Below are positions 25,065-35,105 of a stretch of 64,000 bases of DNA, piece after piece. The notes beneath the pieces were generated by a model that did no database searches, was not told the DNA's origin, and saw nothing but the letters and a program-made list of their open reading frames with translations. The position numbers and the translations under genes are program-made. Within the stretch, counting starts at the first letter, position 1. Each line of letters begins with the position of its first letter. This stretch comes from Schumannella soli (lineage in GTDB: Bacteria > Actinomycetota > Actinomycetes > Actinomycetales > Microbacteriaceae). The stretch is from contig NZ_VHQG01000001.1 in the NCBI RefSeq assembly GCF_006517435.1, positions 782,207 to 846,206 of the forward strand. The letters are read 5' to 3'.

Positions 25065-26792
25065 TCACATCCGCGCCTCCGCTCGCCCGCTGACGCCGGA
25101 CGCCGCCGGCGACGGCGCGTCGTCGGATCCCCAGCCGAGGCGTAGCGCGGCGTCCGCCCCGTCGACCCGGTAGCTGTCGTAGTCGTAGCTGTCGATGCGA
25201 TATCCGCTCTGCCGGGCGTAGTCGCCCGTGAAGCTCTCGATGCGGTCGAGCTCACGCCGCAGCTGCGGTGACGCGGCCTTCTGCATGTCGATCGCGGTGT
25301 CGACGTAGGAGTCGCGCTGATGGGCCGGCACGACCTTCTCGTCGGGGGCGAAGCCGTCAGCGCGGGCCTGCTGCTCGACGCGCAGCCGGTCGGTGTCGAC
25401 CTGGTAGCCGCTGAGCGCGTGGATGGGGTCGTCGCTGTGGTGCACGTCGTAGCCGGCGACGCCGGGCGGGTAGTCGATGTTCCGCGTCGGTCCGCCCCAC
25501 GTCTCGACGCCGACGACGTTCCAGTCGGCCGACTGCGCGAGCCGCCCGGCGACGAGCCCGCCCTGCGAGAAGCCGGTCAGCTGCACCTCGTCGAGGGAGG
25601 TGATTCCCGCGTGCCGCATCGCCTGCTCGACCGCGCGGATCGAGCCGGCGTCGTCGTCGGCGACTCCGCCGACATTGCTCGTGAGGTCGAAGGGCATGGT
25701 CGTCGACTCGGGTGAGAAGGTCTGCGTCGGCGGCACGTACACGACATAGCGCGGGGGCTCGCCGGGCACGCTGTGCTTCTCGATGCGGATGATCCCTTCG
25801 TCGGGGACACGCTCCAGTCGCTCCTTCGGGCCGGTCGCGCGGTCGAGCGGTGCGGTCGTCGACGAGCGAGCGATGGGGATGACGCCGACCCCGGTCTCGC
25901 GGAACAGCCCGAGCTTGCGCCCGGCGCTCATGATCACGTGCGCGTTGTCCTCGACACCGCCGCGGCCCGCGGCGCGGGCGGCGAGCAGGACGGCGGGCGG
26001 GATGCCGAGCGCACCGAGGGCGAGGTCGTCGCCGTTGTCGCCGAGGAAGCGCACGAGCTCGTCGAACGCCGGACTCGTGACGAGACCCGGTGTGCCCTTC
26101 ACAGCCGCGCCGAGCGCGGCCGCCTTCTGGGCCGGGGTGCGCCCCGGCAGCGCGGCGAAGGCGGCGGCCGCCGCGGCGATGATCGTCGGGGTGTTCGCGG
26201 CGGCGGTCAGCAGCGCGAGCCGTGCGGCCACCCCGCCGACGGTGTCGACGGCGACGTCGGCGGCCGCGCGCGCACCGCGCTGCGCCGACTCGTCGGCCGC
26301 GGCATAGAGGTCGACCGCGGTGCCGAGCGAGGGTGCGAAGTCGGTGATGGTCTCGTCGAGCCGATCGACCCGCACGACGAGGATCTCCATCGGGTCGAGC
26401 CGGCCCGGCGGCAGCAGCGCGGGCATGGCCCGCAGCCGCCGGGCGTCTTTCGCGATCGAGTCGACCGCGTCGCTCAGCGACCACAGCCGCGTGCGGTAGG
26501 CCAGCATCCCGTCGGTCTGCACGCCGACGACGCCGCGCCCGCTGAGCTGCAGCGGTCCGCGTCGGCCCACGCCGGCCGCGCTCTCACCGCTGTTCGGGTC
26601 ACGCCAGCCGCCGGGTCCGAAGGCGTCGGCCTCACGCGCGCCGCGCACGTCCTTGCCGGGGCCGACCCCACCCGGCGTGAGCAGCTGGATCGGCCCGGGG
26701 CCGCTGCCGGGGCCGCCGGCGCCACCGGCCGAGCCGCCAGCAGCATCGGCAGCATCCGCAGCACCTGCGCTGCCCGCACCCACGTCACCCAC
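25065..26792 (-). CDS. Large alpha/beta-hydrolase-fold protein with Ala/Gly-rich N-terminus
   Basis: About 575 residues. A Gly/Ala/Pro-rich segment and a polar region lead to a helical, Ala-rich middle (about 130-300, coiled-coil-like with ARAAADVAVDTVGGVAARL and AAAFAALPGRTPAQKAAALG), then a C-terminal hydrolase-like domain: YVVYVPPTQTF, QLTGFSQGGLVAGRLAQ (Ser nucleophile in GFSQGG), VETWGGPTRNIDYP and HHSDDPIHALSG (Asp/His candidates). Most like lipase-class or secretion-associated hydrolases of Actinobacteria. No signal peptide or TM seen. The GTG at 26792 overlaps the end of the small upstream gene by eight bases; a GTG at 26783 is an alternative. The open frame to 27365 runs through that gene and is not coding there. 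Confidence 0.7.
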   Translation of the reverse strand: MGDVGAGSAGAADAADAAGGSAGGAGGPGSGPGPIQLLTPGGVGPGKDVRGAREADAFGPGGWRDPNSGESAAGVGRRGPLQLSGRGVVGVQTDGMLAYRTRLWSLSDAVDSIAKDARRLRAMPALLPPGRLDPMEILVVRVDRLDETITDFAPSLGTAVDLYAAADESAQRGARAAADVAVDTVGGVAARLALLTAAANTPTIIAAAAAAFAALPGRTPAQKAAALGAAVKGTPGLVTSPAFDELVRFLGDNGDDLALGALGIPPAVLLAARAAGRGGVEDNAHVIMSAGRKLGLFRETGVGVIPIARSSTTAPLDRATGPKERLERVPDEGIIRIEKHSVPGEPPRYVVYVPPTQTFSPESTTMPFDLTSNVGGVADDDAGSIRAVEQAMRHAGITSLDEVQLTGFSQGGLVAGRLAQSADWNVVGVETWGGPTRNIDYPPGVAGYDVHHSDDPIHALSGYQVDTDRLRVEQQARADGFAPDEKVVPAHQRDSYVDTAIDMQKAASPQLRRELDRIESFTGDYARQSGYRIDSYDYDSYRVDGADAALRLGWGSDDAPSPAASGVSGRAEARM

Positions 26793-27024
26793 GGGCGTCC
26801 GCCAGATCGGTCGTCGCCCGCAGCACCGCGTCGCCGGCCGCCGTCGTCGCGCTCGACAGCTGCGCGCGCAGCTTCTCGGCCGTCTTCTCGTGCAGTGCGG
26901 CCGCGGGCCCACTCCAGTCGTCGGCGTCGATCCGCGGCGGCGCGTCGTTCCAGGTCGCGAGCTGCTCCTGCACCCGCTTCGCCAGCCGCAGCCGTGCCTC
27001 CAGCTGCTCGATCGTCGCCACCAT
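26785..27024 (-). CDS. Small helical protein, putative partner of the hydrolase
   Basis: 79 residues: MVATIEQLEARLRLAKRVQE, then WNDAPPRIDADDWSGPAAAL and a long Ala/Thr-rich helix. Two helices joined by a Trp-Ser-Gly turn recall the WXG100/ESX-like or DUF2563-type small proteins, though the exact WxG spacing is W-S-G within ADDWSGPA. A GAGGAGGC ribosome site lies a few bases before the ATG. It overlaps the start of the large hydrolase gene, so the pair is coupled; a chaperone or co-secreted role is inference. Confidence 0.65.
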   Translation of the reverse strand: MVATIEQLEARLRLAKRVQEQLATWNDAPPRIDADDWSGPAAALHEKTAEKLRAQLSSATTAAGDAVLRATTDLADARG

Positions 27025-27295
27025 CGCGTGCCTCCTCGTCTCGCCCGGGCGGGGCGCACCGGTTCGTGCCTCGAGGATGCGCGCCGCCACCGCCGTCTGG
27101 GCCGCCGATTCCGCGATCCGGGGAGAAGCGGAACGCGCCCGTGCTGGGGAGGGATCGCGCAGCCGCGACCGCACCACCTCGCTCGAACCGCCCGCGGAAC
27201 TCTCGCGGGAGCGCCGAGGGGACCACGAGGACCCCCCCGGAAGAAGCCTCGAATTAACCCTTCCGCCGACGCCGCGCTCGGGCATGATGTTGCGC

Positions 27296-27811
27296 ATGAC
27301 GGGAACGCATGCGCGCGCCCCGTTCCGGATCTGCTTCGTGTGCACCGGCAACATCTGCCGGTCACCGATGGCCGAGGCGGTCTTCACCCGACTCATCGCC
27401 GAGGGCGGATACGAGGGCGCCGTCACCGTGCAGTCGGCTGCCACGGGTGACTGGCACGTCGGCGAGCGCGCCGACCACCGCACGCGCGACGCGCTGAAGG
27501 ACGCGGGCTACGACGGGGATGCGCACCGCGCCCGCCAGTTCGATCCGGCCTGGTTCGCCGACCTCGACCTCATCGTCGCCTTCGACCGCGGGCAGGAGCG
27601 GGTGCTGCGCCAGTGGGCGCCGTCGGACGAGACGCGCGCGAAGGTAGCATTGCTGCTGTCATTCGACCCCGCATCCGGGCCCGATCTCGACGTGCCGGAC
27701 CCCTACTACTCCGACGCGGCGGCCTTCGCCCGGGTGCTGACTCTGATCGAGCGGGCGAGCATCGCGCTCTTCCGTCAGATCGAGCCCGCGCTTCCCCACG
27801 GAGGATCATGA
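27296..27811 (+). CDS. Low-molecular-weight protein-tyrosine phosphatase
   Basis: About 171 residues. The P-loop CTGNICRS (Cys16 to Arg22) lies at the N-terminus, with the general-acid loop VPDPYYSDAAAF near residue 130. Cytosolic dephosphorylation of phosphotyrosine proteins. The ATG at 27296 is preferred; ATGs at 27284 and 27287 are possible. Its stop overlaps the purB start by ATGA, so expression of the phosphatase and adenylosuccinate lyase is coupled, an arrangement also found in other Microbacteriaceae. Confidence 0.93.
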   Translation: MTGTHARAPFRICFVCTGNICRSPMAEAVFTRLIAEGGYEGAVTVQSAATGDWHVGERADHRTRDALKDAGYDGDAHRARQFDPAWFADLDLIVAFDRGQERVLRQWAPSDETRAKVALLLSFDPASGPDLDVPDPYYSDAAAFARVLTLIERASIALFRQIEPALPHGGS

Positions 27812-29193
27812 GCCCCCTGCCCCCGCAACCGGTGAGCCCCCTCGACGGTCGCTACCGGTCCGTCGCCGGCGTGCTCGGCGAGCACCTCAGCGAGGCCGGT
27901 CTGAACCGCGCCCGCGTGCACGTCGAGGTCGAGTGGCTGATCGCCCTCACCGACCGCGGCCTGTTCGGCACGAGCGCGCTGCCGGCCGAGAAGAAGGACG
28001 CGCTGCGCGCCTTCGCCGCCGACTTCGGCCAGGCCGAGATCGACGAGCTCGCGAAGCTCGAGGCGACCACGCGTCACGACGTGAAGGCCGTCGAGTACCT
28101 GGTGCGCGGCGAGCTGAGCCGTCAGGGCCTGGATGCGATCGCCGAGCTCACGCACTTCGCCGCGACGAGCGAGGACATCAACAACCTCAGCTACGCGCTG
28201 ACGATCCGCGCCGCCGTTCAGGAGGTCTGGACGCCGCGCTTCCGCGACGTGATCGGCCGCCTGCGCGAGTGGGCGCTCGCCGAGCGCGACCGCCCGATGC
28301 TGTCGCACACGCACGGCCAGCCGGCGACGCCGACCACGGTCGGCAAGGAGTTCGCGGTGGTCGTGCACCGCCTCGAGCGCCAGCTGCGCCGCGTCGAGAG
28401 CACCGAGTTCCTCGGCAAGTTCAGCGGCGCGACCGGCACCTTCTCGGCCCACCTCGCGGCCGACGCCGACGCCGACTGGCCCACGATCTCGCGCGACTTC
28501 GTCGAGTCGCTCGGCCTCACCTGGAACCCGCTGACCACCCAGATCGAGTCGCACGACTGGCAGGCGGAGCTGTTCCAGGCGGTCGCGCACGCGAACCGCA
28601 TCCTGCACAACCTGGCGACGGATGTGTGGACCTACATCTCGATGGGCTACTTCACCCAGGTGCCCCAGCCGGGCGCGACCGGCTCGTCGACGATGCCGCA
28701 CAAGATCAACCCGATCCGCTTCGAGAACGCCGAGGCGAACCTCGAGCTGAGCAACGCGCTGCTCGACTCGCTCGCGGCGACGCTCGTGACGAGCCGCCTG
28801 CAGCGCGACCTCACCGACTCGACGACGCAGCGCAACGTGGGCGTCGCGCTCGGGCACTCGCTGCTGGCGCTCGACAACCTGTTCCGCGGGCTCGGCGAGA
28901 TCGCCGTCTCGGAGCAGAAGCTCGCCGCCGACCTCGACGGCAACTGGGAGGTGCTGGCCGAGGCGATCCAGACCGTGATCCGCGCCGAGGTCGCCGCCGG
29001 ACGCTCGACGATCGCCGACCCCTACGCGCTGCTGAAGGAGCTGACCCGCGGTCACCGCGTCGGTCAGACCGAGCTGGTCGAGTTCGTGGATGCGCTCGAG
29101 ATCGGCGACGCGGCGAAGGCCCGTCTGCGCGAGCTCACCCCGGGCACCTACGTCGGTCTCGCGTCGAGCCTGGTCGACCACCTGGGCGCATGA
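27808..29193 (+). CDS. purB: Adenylosuccinate lyase
   Basis: 461 residues. Superfamily motif GSSTMPHKINP (about 291-301), and the conserved THGQPATPTTVGKE and TSEDINNLSYAL regions. Purine biosynthesis: splits fumarate from SAICAR and from adenylosuccinate. Its N-terminus PQPVSPLDGRYRSV is typical of the long PurB class. ATG with GAGGATC just upstream. A terminator hairpin follows 53 bases after the stop. Confidence 0.97.
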   Translation: MSPLPPQPVSPLDGRYRSVAGVLGEHLSEAGLNRARVHVEVEWLIALTDRGLFGTSALPAEKKDALRAFAADFGQAEIDELAKLEATTRHDVKAVEYLVRGELSRQGLDAIAELTHFAATSEDINNLSYALTIRAAVQEVWTPRFRDVIGRLREWALAERDRPMLSHTHGQPATPTTVGKEFAVVVHRLERQLRRVESTEFLGKFSGATGTFSAHLAADADADWPTISRDFVESLGLTWNPLTTQIESHDWQAELFQAVAHANRILHNLATDVWTYISMGYFTQVPQPGATGSSTMPHKINPIRFENAEANLELSNALLDSLAATLVTSRLQRDLTDSTTQRNVGVALGHSLLALDNLFRGLGEIAVSEQKLAADLDGNWEVLAEAIQTVIRAEVAAGRSTIADPYALLKELTRGHRVGQTELVEFVDALEIGDAAKARLRELTPGTYVGLASSLVDHLGA

Positions 29194-29246
29194 GCGCGGG
29201 GGCCAGCTGCGGCGGATCCCGGCACGGTCGCTGAACCGTTTCAGCA

Positions 29247-29277
29247 GGGCCCCGGTGCGTGAGCGCCGGGGCCCTTC
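29247..29277 (+). terminator. Rho-independent terminator after purB
   Basis: GGGCCCCGG (29247-29255) pairs perfectly with CCGGGGCCC (29266-29274), loop TGCGTGAGCG, followed by TTCTCT. Confidence 0.85.
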
Positions 29278-29515
29278 TCTGTCCCCTCCGCGCGCGGTGC
29301 CGCCGCCGCATCCCGAGCGACTCTCGCGTACGACACGCCGGGTTCCGGACAGGGATGCGGAAATAGTTTGTTCGGAGTCTTCCCTTATTCCGCCGGGCCA
29401 GAACCGGTTTCGGCGCCGATCACCCCCTTCTGACCCCCTTTCGGGGGGCACACGATCGTTGCTACGGTCCCGGGTCATCCATAGACCGGACTGTCCACGA
29501 TGGAGAGGGAGACCC
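29278..29515 (+). promoter_or_regulatory. Leader and promoter region of the chitinase/glucanase operon
   Basis: 238 bases without a gene. It contains an AT-richer block (GGAAATAGTTTGTTCGGAGTC, about 29359-29378) and a hairpin CCCCC-TTTC-GGGGG near 29433-29446. Just before the start is GGTCATCCATAGACC (about 29472-29486), a short inverted repeat, then GGAGAGGGAG as ribosome site. Binding factors are unknown; no clear DasR-type dre site is present. Confidence 0.4.
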
Positions 29516-30840
<1,325 letters not shown>

Positions 30841-30844
<4 letters not shown>

Positions 30845-32106
30845 GCGGCCGCGTGTTCCGCCGAGCCGGCGCCGCGCGTCCGGCCGGGCCCGTCGGCGCA
30901 GCGCTGAGCGGACTGAGCGCCCAGCAGCTGTCGCGCCGGAGCTTCTTCGGAGCCACCGCGGTCGGCGCCCTCGGCGTCGTCGGCGGGCTCGGGCTCGCGG
31001 GCGGGAGCGCCTTCCTCGCCCCGACCCGCGCCCGGGCGGCCGGCAACCTGCCGATCACCGTGATCAACAACTCCGGCGCCTACGACAACGCGAATGTGTT
31101 CATCCACGTCGTCGGCACGCTGATCACGACCGGCCAGCAGGGCCACGTCGACCAGAGCGGGGCGTTCATCCCCGCGAGCCTCGCCGACAACACGGAAGCC
31201 GACGGCAGCGCCGTCTACGGCTTCCCGCTCAGCGACTGGGGAACGGTCTCGCTGCCGGAGCCCATCTCGGGCCGTCTCTACATCTCGCTCGGCAAGCGCC
31301 TGCCGTTCAAGGTCGTGGGCACGGATGCCGGGCCCGGCATCGCGCATCCGGCCGGCTGGGTCGAGAGCGATCCGTCGTTCGGCATCATCTACGACTCCTT
31401 CGAGTTCACGCACCAGAACGGGGCGATGTACTGCAACTCGACGCAGGTCGACATGTTCAGCCTGCCGATCGGCATCCATCTGCAGGGCGTCAACGACCAG
31501 CGGGCCGGGTTCATCAACTCGGGTGCGCGCGGCGCGTTCTTCGACAAGCTGCGGAACACGGAGGGGTTCTCGAACCTCGTCGTCGACGACCTGCGCGTGA
31601 TCGCCCCGAGCCACGGCATCGAGGCGGGTCGCTTCAACGGCAGCTACTTCGACGGCTACATCGGCGAGAGCTGGGATCGCTACAGCTCGGCCGACATGCA
31701 CGTGAACACCGGCACGGCGCAGTACTCGCTGCGGCGTGACGGGGATGCGCTGGTCGCCTACCAGGACGGCGCCGAGCGCGTGCGCTTCGACCGCCCGTCG
31801 ACGGCCGACGTGCTGTTCTGCAACGGCGCCCTCGCGGCGCCGAACGACGGACTGCGCGGACCGATCGCCGCCATCCTCGGAGCCGCCCTGAACCGCAGCA
31901 CCATGCGCGACTACACGGAGCAGCCGACGACGGATGCGGCGCAGTTCTACCAGCAGCCGATCACCAACCACTACGCGGCGGCGACGCACGCGGCGCACTC
32001 CGACGGACGCGCCTACGGCTTCGCCTTCGACGACGTGTCGGCGTTCGCGTCGTACATCGAAGACGGCGCCGCGTCGTCGGTCGAGCTCACGATCGAGCCG
32101 CTGTAG
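30841..32106 (+). CDS. Secreted GH64 beta-1,3-glucanase
   Basis: 421 residues. A twin-arginine signal (SRRSFFGATAVGALGVVGGL, about 31-50) and cleavage near ARAAGN. The rest matches the GH64 laminaripentaose-producing beta-1,3-glucanase family: LPITVINNSGAYDNANVF, GRLYISLGKRLPFKV, PSFGIIYDSFEFTH and ALNRSTM near the end. It cleaves beta-1,3-glucan of fungal walls. Coupled to the GH18 chitinase by ATGA overlap, so the pair forms a fungal-wall-degrading unit, transcribed from the region upstream of the chitinase. A strong terminator follows immediately. Confidence 0.92.
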
Positions 32107-32112
32107 CGGTCA

Positions 32113-32146
32113 CGCCCGCCGCCCACGGCTCCTCGGGCGGCGGGCG
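32113..32146 (+). terminator. Terminator of the chitinase-glucanase operon
   Basis: CGCCCGCCGCCC (32113-32124) pairs perfectly over 12 bases with GGGCGGCGGGCG (32135-32146). It starts six bases after the GH64 stop codon; no T run. Confidence 0.8.
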
Positions 32147-32163
32147 CTTCGCCGGCTCGACGT

Positions 32164-32200
32164 CCGTGCGGTCCGACCTCGGTCAGGTCGGGCCGCACGG
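32164..32200. repeat. Second long hairpin after the glucanase gene
   Basis: A 16-base arm (32164-32179) pairs with 32185-32200 with a single mismatch and a five-base loop. It is distinct from the terminator just before it. The 720-base gap 32107-32826 has no gene. Confidence 0.6.
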
Positions 32201-32348
32201 TTCGCGTCGGCGACCACGAACCTGGCGGGGGTCGGTCACGGCGGGGAGCCGGGCCGGCCCTCGTCGTCCACGTCCGGGCGGTCGCGCGAGTGACTCGGGT
32301 GCGCGGCCGCCCGGCCGATGTGCTGACGCTCGGAGCGCGGACGGCGAC

Positions 32349-32417
32349 GCGGATACTGGCGCAGCGCGCAGGCGTCCCCGCCGGCGGGCTCTCCTATCGC
32401 TCCCAGCAGTGGCCGCG
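32349..32417. repeat. Extragenic palindromic element, copy 1 of the 32 kb cluster
   Basis: Starts with GCGGATACTGGCG (32349-32361) and ends with a degenerate inverted copy CAGTGGCCGCG (32407-32417). Confidence 0.55.
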
Positions 32418-32478
32418 ACCGAACGTAACTCCGCGGGCTGACCCGCGTGTCGTCGCGCACCCGTTCACGACGAGCCGT

Positions 32479-32550
32479 GCGCGGATACTGGCGCAGCGGA
32501 GGGGCGCCCCCGCGAGTTCAGCCGCCTACCGTTCTCGGCAGTATCCGCGC
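32479..32550. repeat. Extragenic palindromic element, copy 2
   Basis: GCGCGGATACTG (32479-32490) and CAGTATCCGCGC (32539-32550) are perfect 12-base inverted repeats 48 bases apart. A solitary half copy, CAGTATCCACG, follows at 32571-32581. Confidence 0.7.
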
Positions 32551-32637
32551 CCCGCCGGACCGGATCCCAGCAGTATCCACGCCCCGCAGGAGCTCGGGCC
32601 CGCGCCGGGCGGATCTCACACCGCGACGGTGAAGGTT

Positions 32638-32705
32638 GCGGATACTGGCGTGGCTTGAGACCGACCCGACCGGCGCCTTTGGTGCGCGACCTCGCCAGTA
32701 TCCGC
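32638..32705. repeat. Extragenic palindromic element, copy 3
   Basis: GCGGATACTGGCG (32638-32650) and CGCCAGTATCCGC (32693-32705) are perfect 13-base inverted repeats separated by 42 bases, ending about 120 bases before the YdeI-like gene. Confidence 0.7.
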
Positions 32706-32826
32706 GTCATCGTCCGTTGCTCGACGTGCGCGCCGAAGGCGAGGGCACGGTGCGGGCGCCGCGGCGAAGGTCGGTTCGGCGGAGCCGCGCGTTCCGCGCG
32801 TCGGCGGCGGGCGGTACCGTGCGGGC

Positions 32827-33402
32827 ATGGTCTCGTTCGCCGACAAGCCGCTGCTGGATGTGACGACGGTCGCCGAGTGGGAGGCCTGGCTCGAGGCGAA
32901 CCAGCAGAACCAGGACGGGGTGCGCGTGCGCATCCGCAAGAAGGCCGCCGTCGACCCGGGGCTCGACTACGAGGAGGCGGTGCTCGCGGCGCTCTGCTTC
33001 GGCTGGATCGACGGGCAGACCGGTGCGCACGACGAGCAGTTCCGGGTGCAGGCGTTCACGCCGCGGCGCAGGGCGAGCCCGTGGTCGCAGGTCAACGTCG
33101 AACGGGTCGAGGCGCTCATCGCCGAGGGGCGGATGCGCGAGGGCGGTCACGCCGAGATCGCGCGCGCGAAGGCCGACGGACGCTGGGATGCCGCCTACCG
33201 CCAGAAGGGCGCCGAACTGCCCGACGACCTGGCGGCGGCGATCGCGGCGAATCCCGCCGCCGCCGAGTTCTTCGCGACCCTGACGAAGCAGAACCGGTTC
33301 GCCTTCATCTTCCGGCTGTCGACGGTGCGCACCCCCGAGAACCGTGCGAAGCGCATCGCCGACTTCGTCGCGAAGCTGGCGCGCGGCGAGGCGTTCCACT
33401 GA
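32827..33402 (+). CDS. YdeI/OmpD-associated family protein
   Basis: 191 residues with the family's ordered features: W-x-x-WLEANQ at the start, then LDYEEAVLAALCFGWIDGQ (about 46-64), FTPRRRASPWSQVNVERVEALIAEGRM, and KRIADFVAKLARGEAF at the end. Proteins of this family are cytosolic, sometimes described as bacteriocin-protection proteins; the biochemical role is unknown. Preceded by the palindromic-repeat cluster and followed by a tandem repeat. Confidence 0.88.
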   Translation: MVSFADKPLLDVTTVAEWEAWLEANQQNQDGVRVRIRKKAAVDPGLDYEEAVLAALCFGWIDGQTGAHDEQFRVQAFTPRRRASPWSQVNVERVEALIAEGRMREGGHAEIARAKADGRWDAAYRQKGAELPDDLAAAIAANPAAAEFFATLTKQNRFAFIFRLSTVRTPENRAKRIADFVAKLARGEAFH

Positions 33403-33437
33403 GCGGGGAGGCTGCTGCGGGAGAGCTGCTGCGGGCT

Positions 33438-33465
33438 GAGCGGATCAGCCCGAGCGGATCAGCCC
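33438..33465. repeat. 14-base tandem repeat, two perfect copies
   Basis: GAGCGGATCAGCCC occurs at 33438-33451 and again at 33452-33465. The first copy also forms a hairpin with preceding sequence (GGGCTGA / TCAGCCC), which could end transcription of the YdeI-like gene. Confidence 0.6.
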
Positions 33466-33623
33466 GAGCCGTGTGATCCGAACCACCTCGACCGACGAGC
33501 GCGAGGCCGCGTCGCCGGCTGCGTTGCGCGCGACGACGCACCCGTCAGGCGCAGCCGGGCCGCTTGTGTGACGGTGGATCGCACGCCCGGCGGGCGCGCC
33601 GACGGCGGGGCTACGGTCGCGAC

Positions 33624-34034
33624 ATGACCGACCAGACCAGCGCATCCGCCACTCCCGCGACCGGCTCCGCCCCCGCCGACTCGAACCAGGGCCTCGACCC
33701 GGTCACGGGAATCCAGCGCGACAGCGTCATCGACGTGCAGCTGCCGCAGCCGCGCACCGTCTCGCGCATCCAGGGCAAGCGCATCCGCATCCCCGCCGGC
33801 GCCCCGACGGGCGTGCACGAGCACAACGGACCCGTCGTCGGCGTCGTGCTCGAGGGCACCGCCGTCATGCAGATCGTCGGCCAGGAGCCGGTGACGATCG
33901 AGACCGGCGAGCCGTTCTACGAGCCCGAGGGCGTGCGGATGCTGCGCTTCGACGCCGGCCCCGACGGCCTCGTCTTCCTCGGATTCTTCCCGGTCGGCCC
34001 CGGCGAGGAGCCGACGCTCACCCCGCTCGACTGA
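33624..34034 (+). CDS. Cupin-domain protein
   Basis: 136 residues. A polar start, then a single conserved cupin barrel (about 45-125): RIPAGAPTGVHEHNGPVVGVVLEGTAVM gives the G(X)5HXH-like first motif, and PFYEPEGVRMLRF the second. Small cytosolic metal-binding fold, either a dioxygenase-like enzyme or a sugar/ligand binder; no specific substrate can be read. Start at ATG 33624, since the frame upstream is arginine-rich and unlike coding. Confidence 0.85.
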   Translation: MTDQTSASATPATGSAPADSNQGLDPVTGIQRDSVIDVQLPQPRTVSRIQGKRIRIPAGAPTGVHEHNGPVVGVVLEGTAVMQIVGQEPVTIETGEPFYEPEGVRMLRFDAGPDGLVFLGFFPVGPGEEPTLTPLD

Positions 34035-34064
34035 GCCCTGCGGCGACGGCGGGCGGCGCGCTGC

Positions 34065-34319
34065 TCAGTGCGGGCTGCCGCCGTCGCTCTCGTCGTCGCG
34101 GCGGGAGTTGCCGTCGGAGTCGGTGTCGCGGAAGGTCGCGAGCACGAGCATCGCCACGACCACGACGACCACGACGAAGCTGATCCCCGCCCAGATCAGC
34201 GCGGTCTCGATGTTGCGCGCGCCGCCCCACACGACGATGCCGATGACGATGGCGATGATCGCGCTGAATCCGAGCAGCTCGAGCGGACGCCGCCGGTCAC
34301 GGCGGGAAGAATCGGTCAC
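34065..34319 (-). CDS. Small membrane protein, two TM segments
   Basis: 84 residues from a GTG overlapping the upstream gene's stop by GTGA. Basic N-terminus (TDSSRRDRRRPLELLG), two hydrophobic helices (about 15-32 and 40-63) and an acidic Asp/Ser/Arg tail ending in Pro-His. Not assigned to a family. Coupling with the next gene suggests they act together in the membrane. Confidence 0.6.
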   Translation of the reverse strand: MTDSSRRDRRRPLELLGFSAIIAIVIGIVVWGGARNIETALIWAGISFVVVVVVVAMLVLATFRDTDSDGNSRRDDESDGGSPH

Positions 34320-34981
34320 GATGCGTCGGCTCCTCGCCCGATGGTCGCGGCGGCAGGTCGCGGTTCGCGCAGCGAGACCGCTCCGATCGCGTGCAGCACG
34401 CCGACCAGGATGCCCCAGGCGCCGAGTGCGCCCACGACGATGATGGATGCGGTCAGCACGCCCGGCTGACCTCCCGCGCCCGGGAAGGGCTGGCGGAACT
34501 CGACGGGGATCGCGAGGGCGACCACGCCGAGGGCGATGGTGAGCGCGCCGACGATGACGGCGTCGCGGATGCCGCCGAGGCGCGCGGTGCGCTCGGCGTC
34601 GTCGCGGCGGCTGCGGACTCCGCCGAAGATCTCGAGTGCGCCGGCGACGATGCCCCACACGCCGACGAGGATTCCGAAGCCGGCGCCGCCTGCGGTGAGG
34701 CCGAGCATGAGCGCGATGATGCCGACGACCGCGGTGAGCACGACGACCCCGAGCAGGGCGCGGCGCGCGGCGACCGGCTGCGCGGCGGCGACGTCGGGGC
34801 GGATGAGCACGAGCACCGCGGGGATCGTCGACACGACGCCCCAGAGGCCGAAGGCGACGGCGCCGAAGCCGGCCGAGTGCCCGCCGGTGAAGGTGATGGC
34901 GAGCCCGAGCAGCAGCGCGGGGATCGCGCGCGCGACGGGGATGAGCCACAGCGGCGTTCGCGCGGTCGGCGTCTCACTCAC
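34316..34981 (-). CDS. DUF308-like (HdeD-type) integral membrane protein
   Basis: 221 residues, about six TM helices arranged in three pairs, with repeated glycine-rich helices such as LGLTAGGAGFGILVGVWGIVAGALEIFGG. The pattern fits HdeD/DUF308 membrane proteins, associated with acid or envelope stress in enterobacteria; function in Actinobacteria is unknown. Translationally coupled to the small membrane protein downstream. Confidence 0.7.
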   Translation of the reverse strand: MSETPTARTPLWLIPVARAIPALLLGLAITFTGGHSAGFGAVAFGLWGVVSTIPAVLVLIRPDVAAAQPVAARRALLGVVVLTAVVGIIALMLGLTAGGAGFGILVGVWGIVAGALEIFGGVRSRRDDAERTARLGGIRDAVIVGALTIALGVVALAIPVEFRQPFPGAGGQPGVLTASIIVVGALGAWGILVGVLHAIGAVSLREPRPAAATIGRGADAS

Positions 34982-35105
34982 GCGGCTGTCCTTCCCGGGT
35001 CGCTGCGGTCGCGCCGGATGGCGGCGACCCGGTCGCCCAGTCTACGACCGCCTGGCTGGATGCCCGCGCTCGTGACGGGCGCTCAGCATCCGCCGTGCAG
35101 AGCGG

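Noticed and set aside
26793-27365. N-terminal extension of the alpha/beta hydrolase through the small upstream gene
   Set aside because: The extra sequence is Arg/Pro-rich and overlaps the whole 79-residue gene, which has its own ribosome site.
29464-29500. DasR dre site before the chitinase gene
   Set aside because: GGTCATCCATAGACC has the right ends but spacing and centre do not fit the known consensus.
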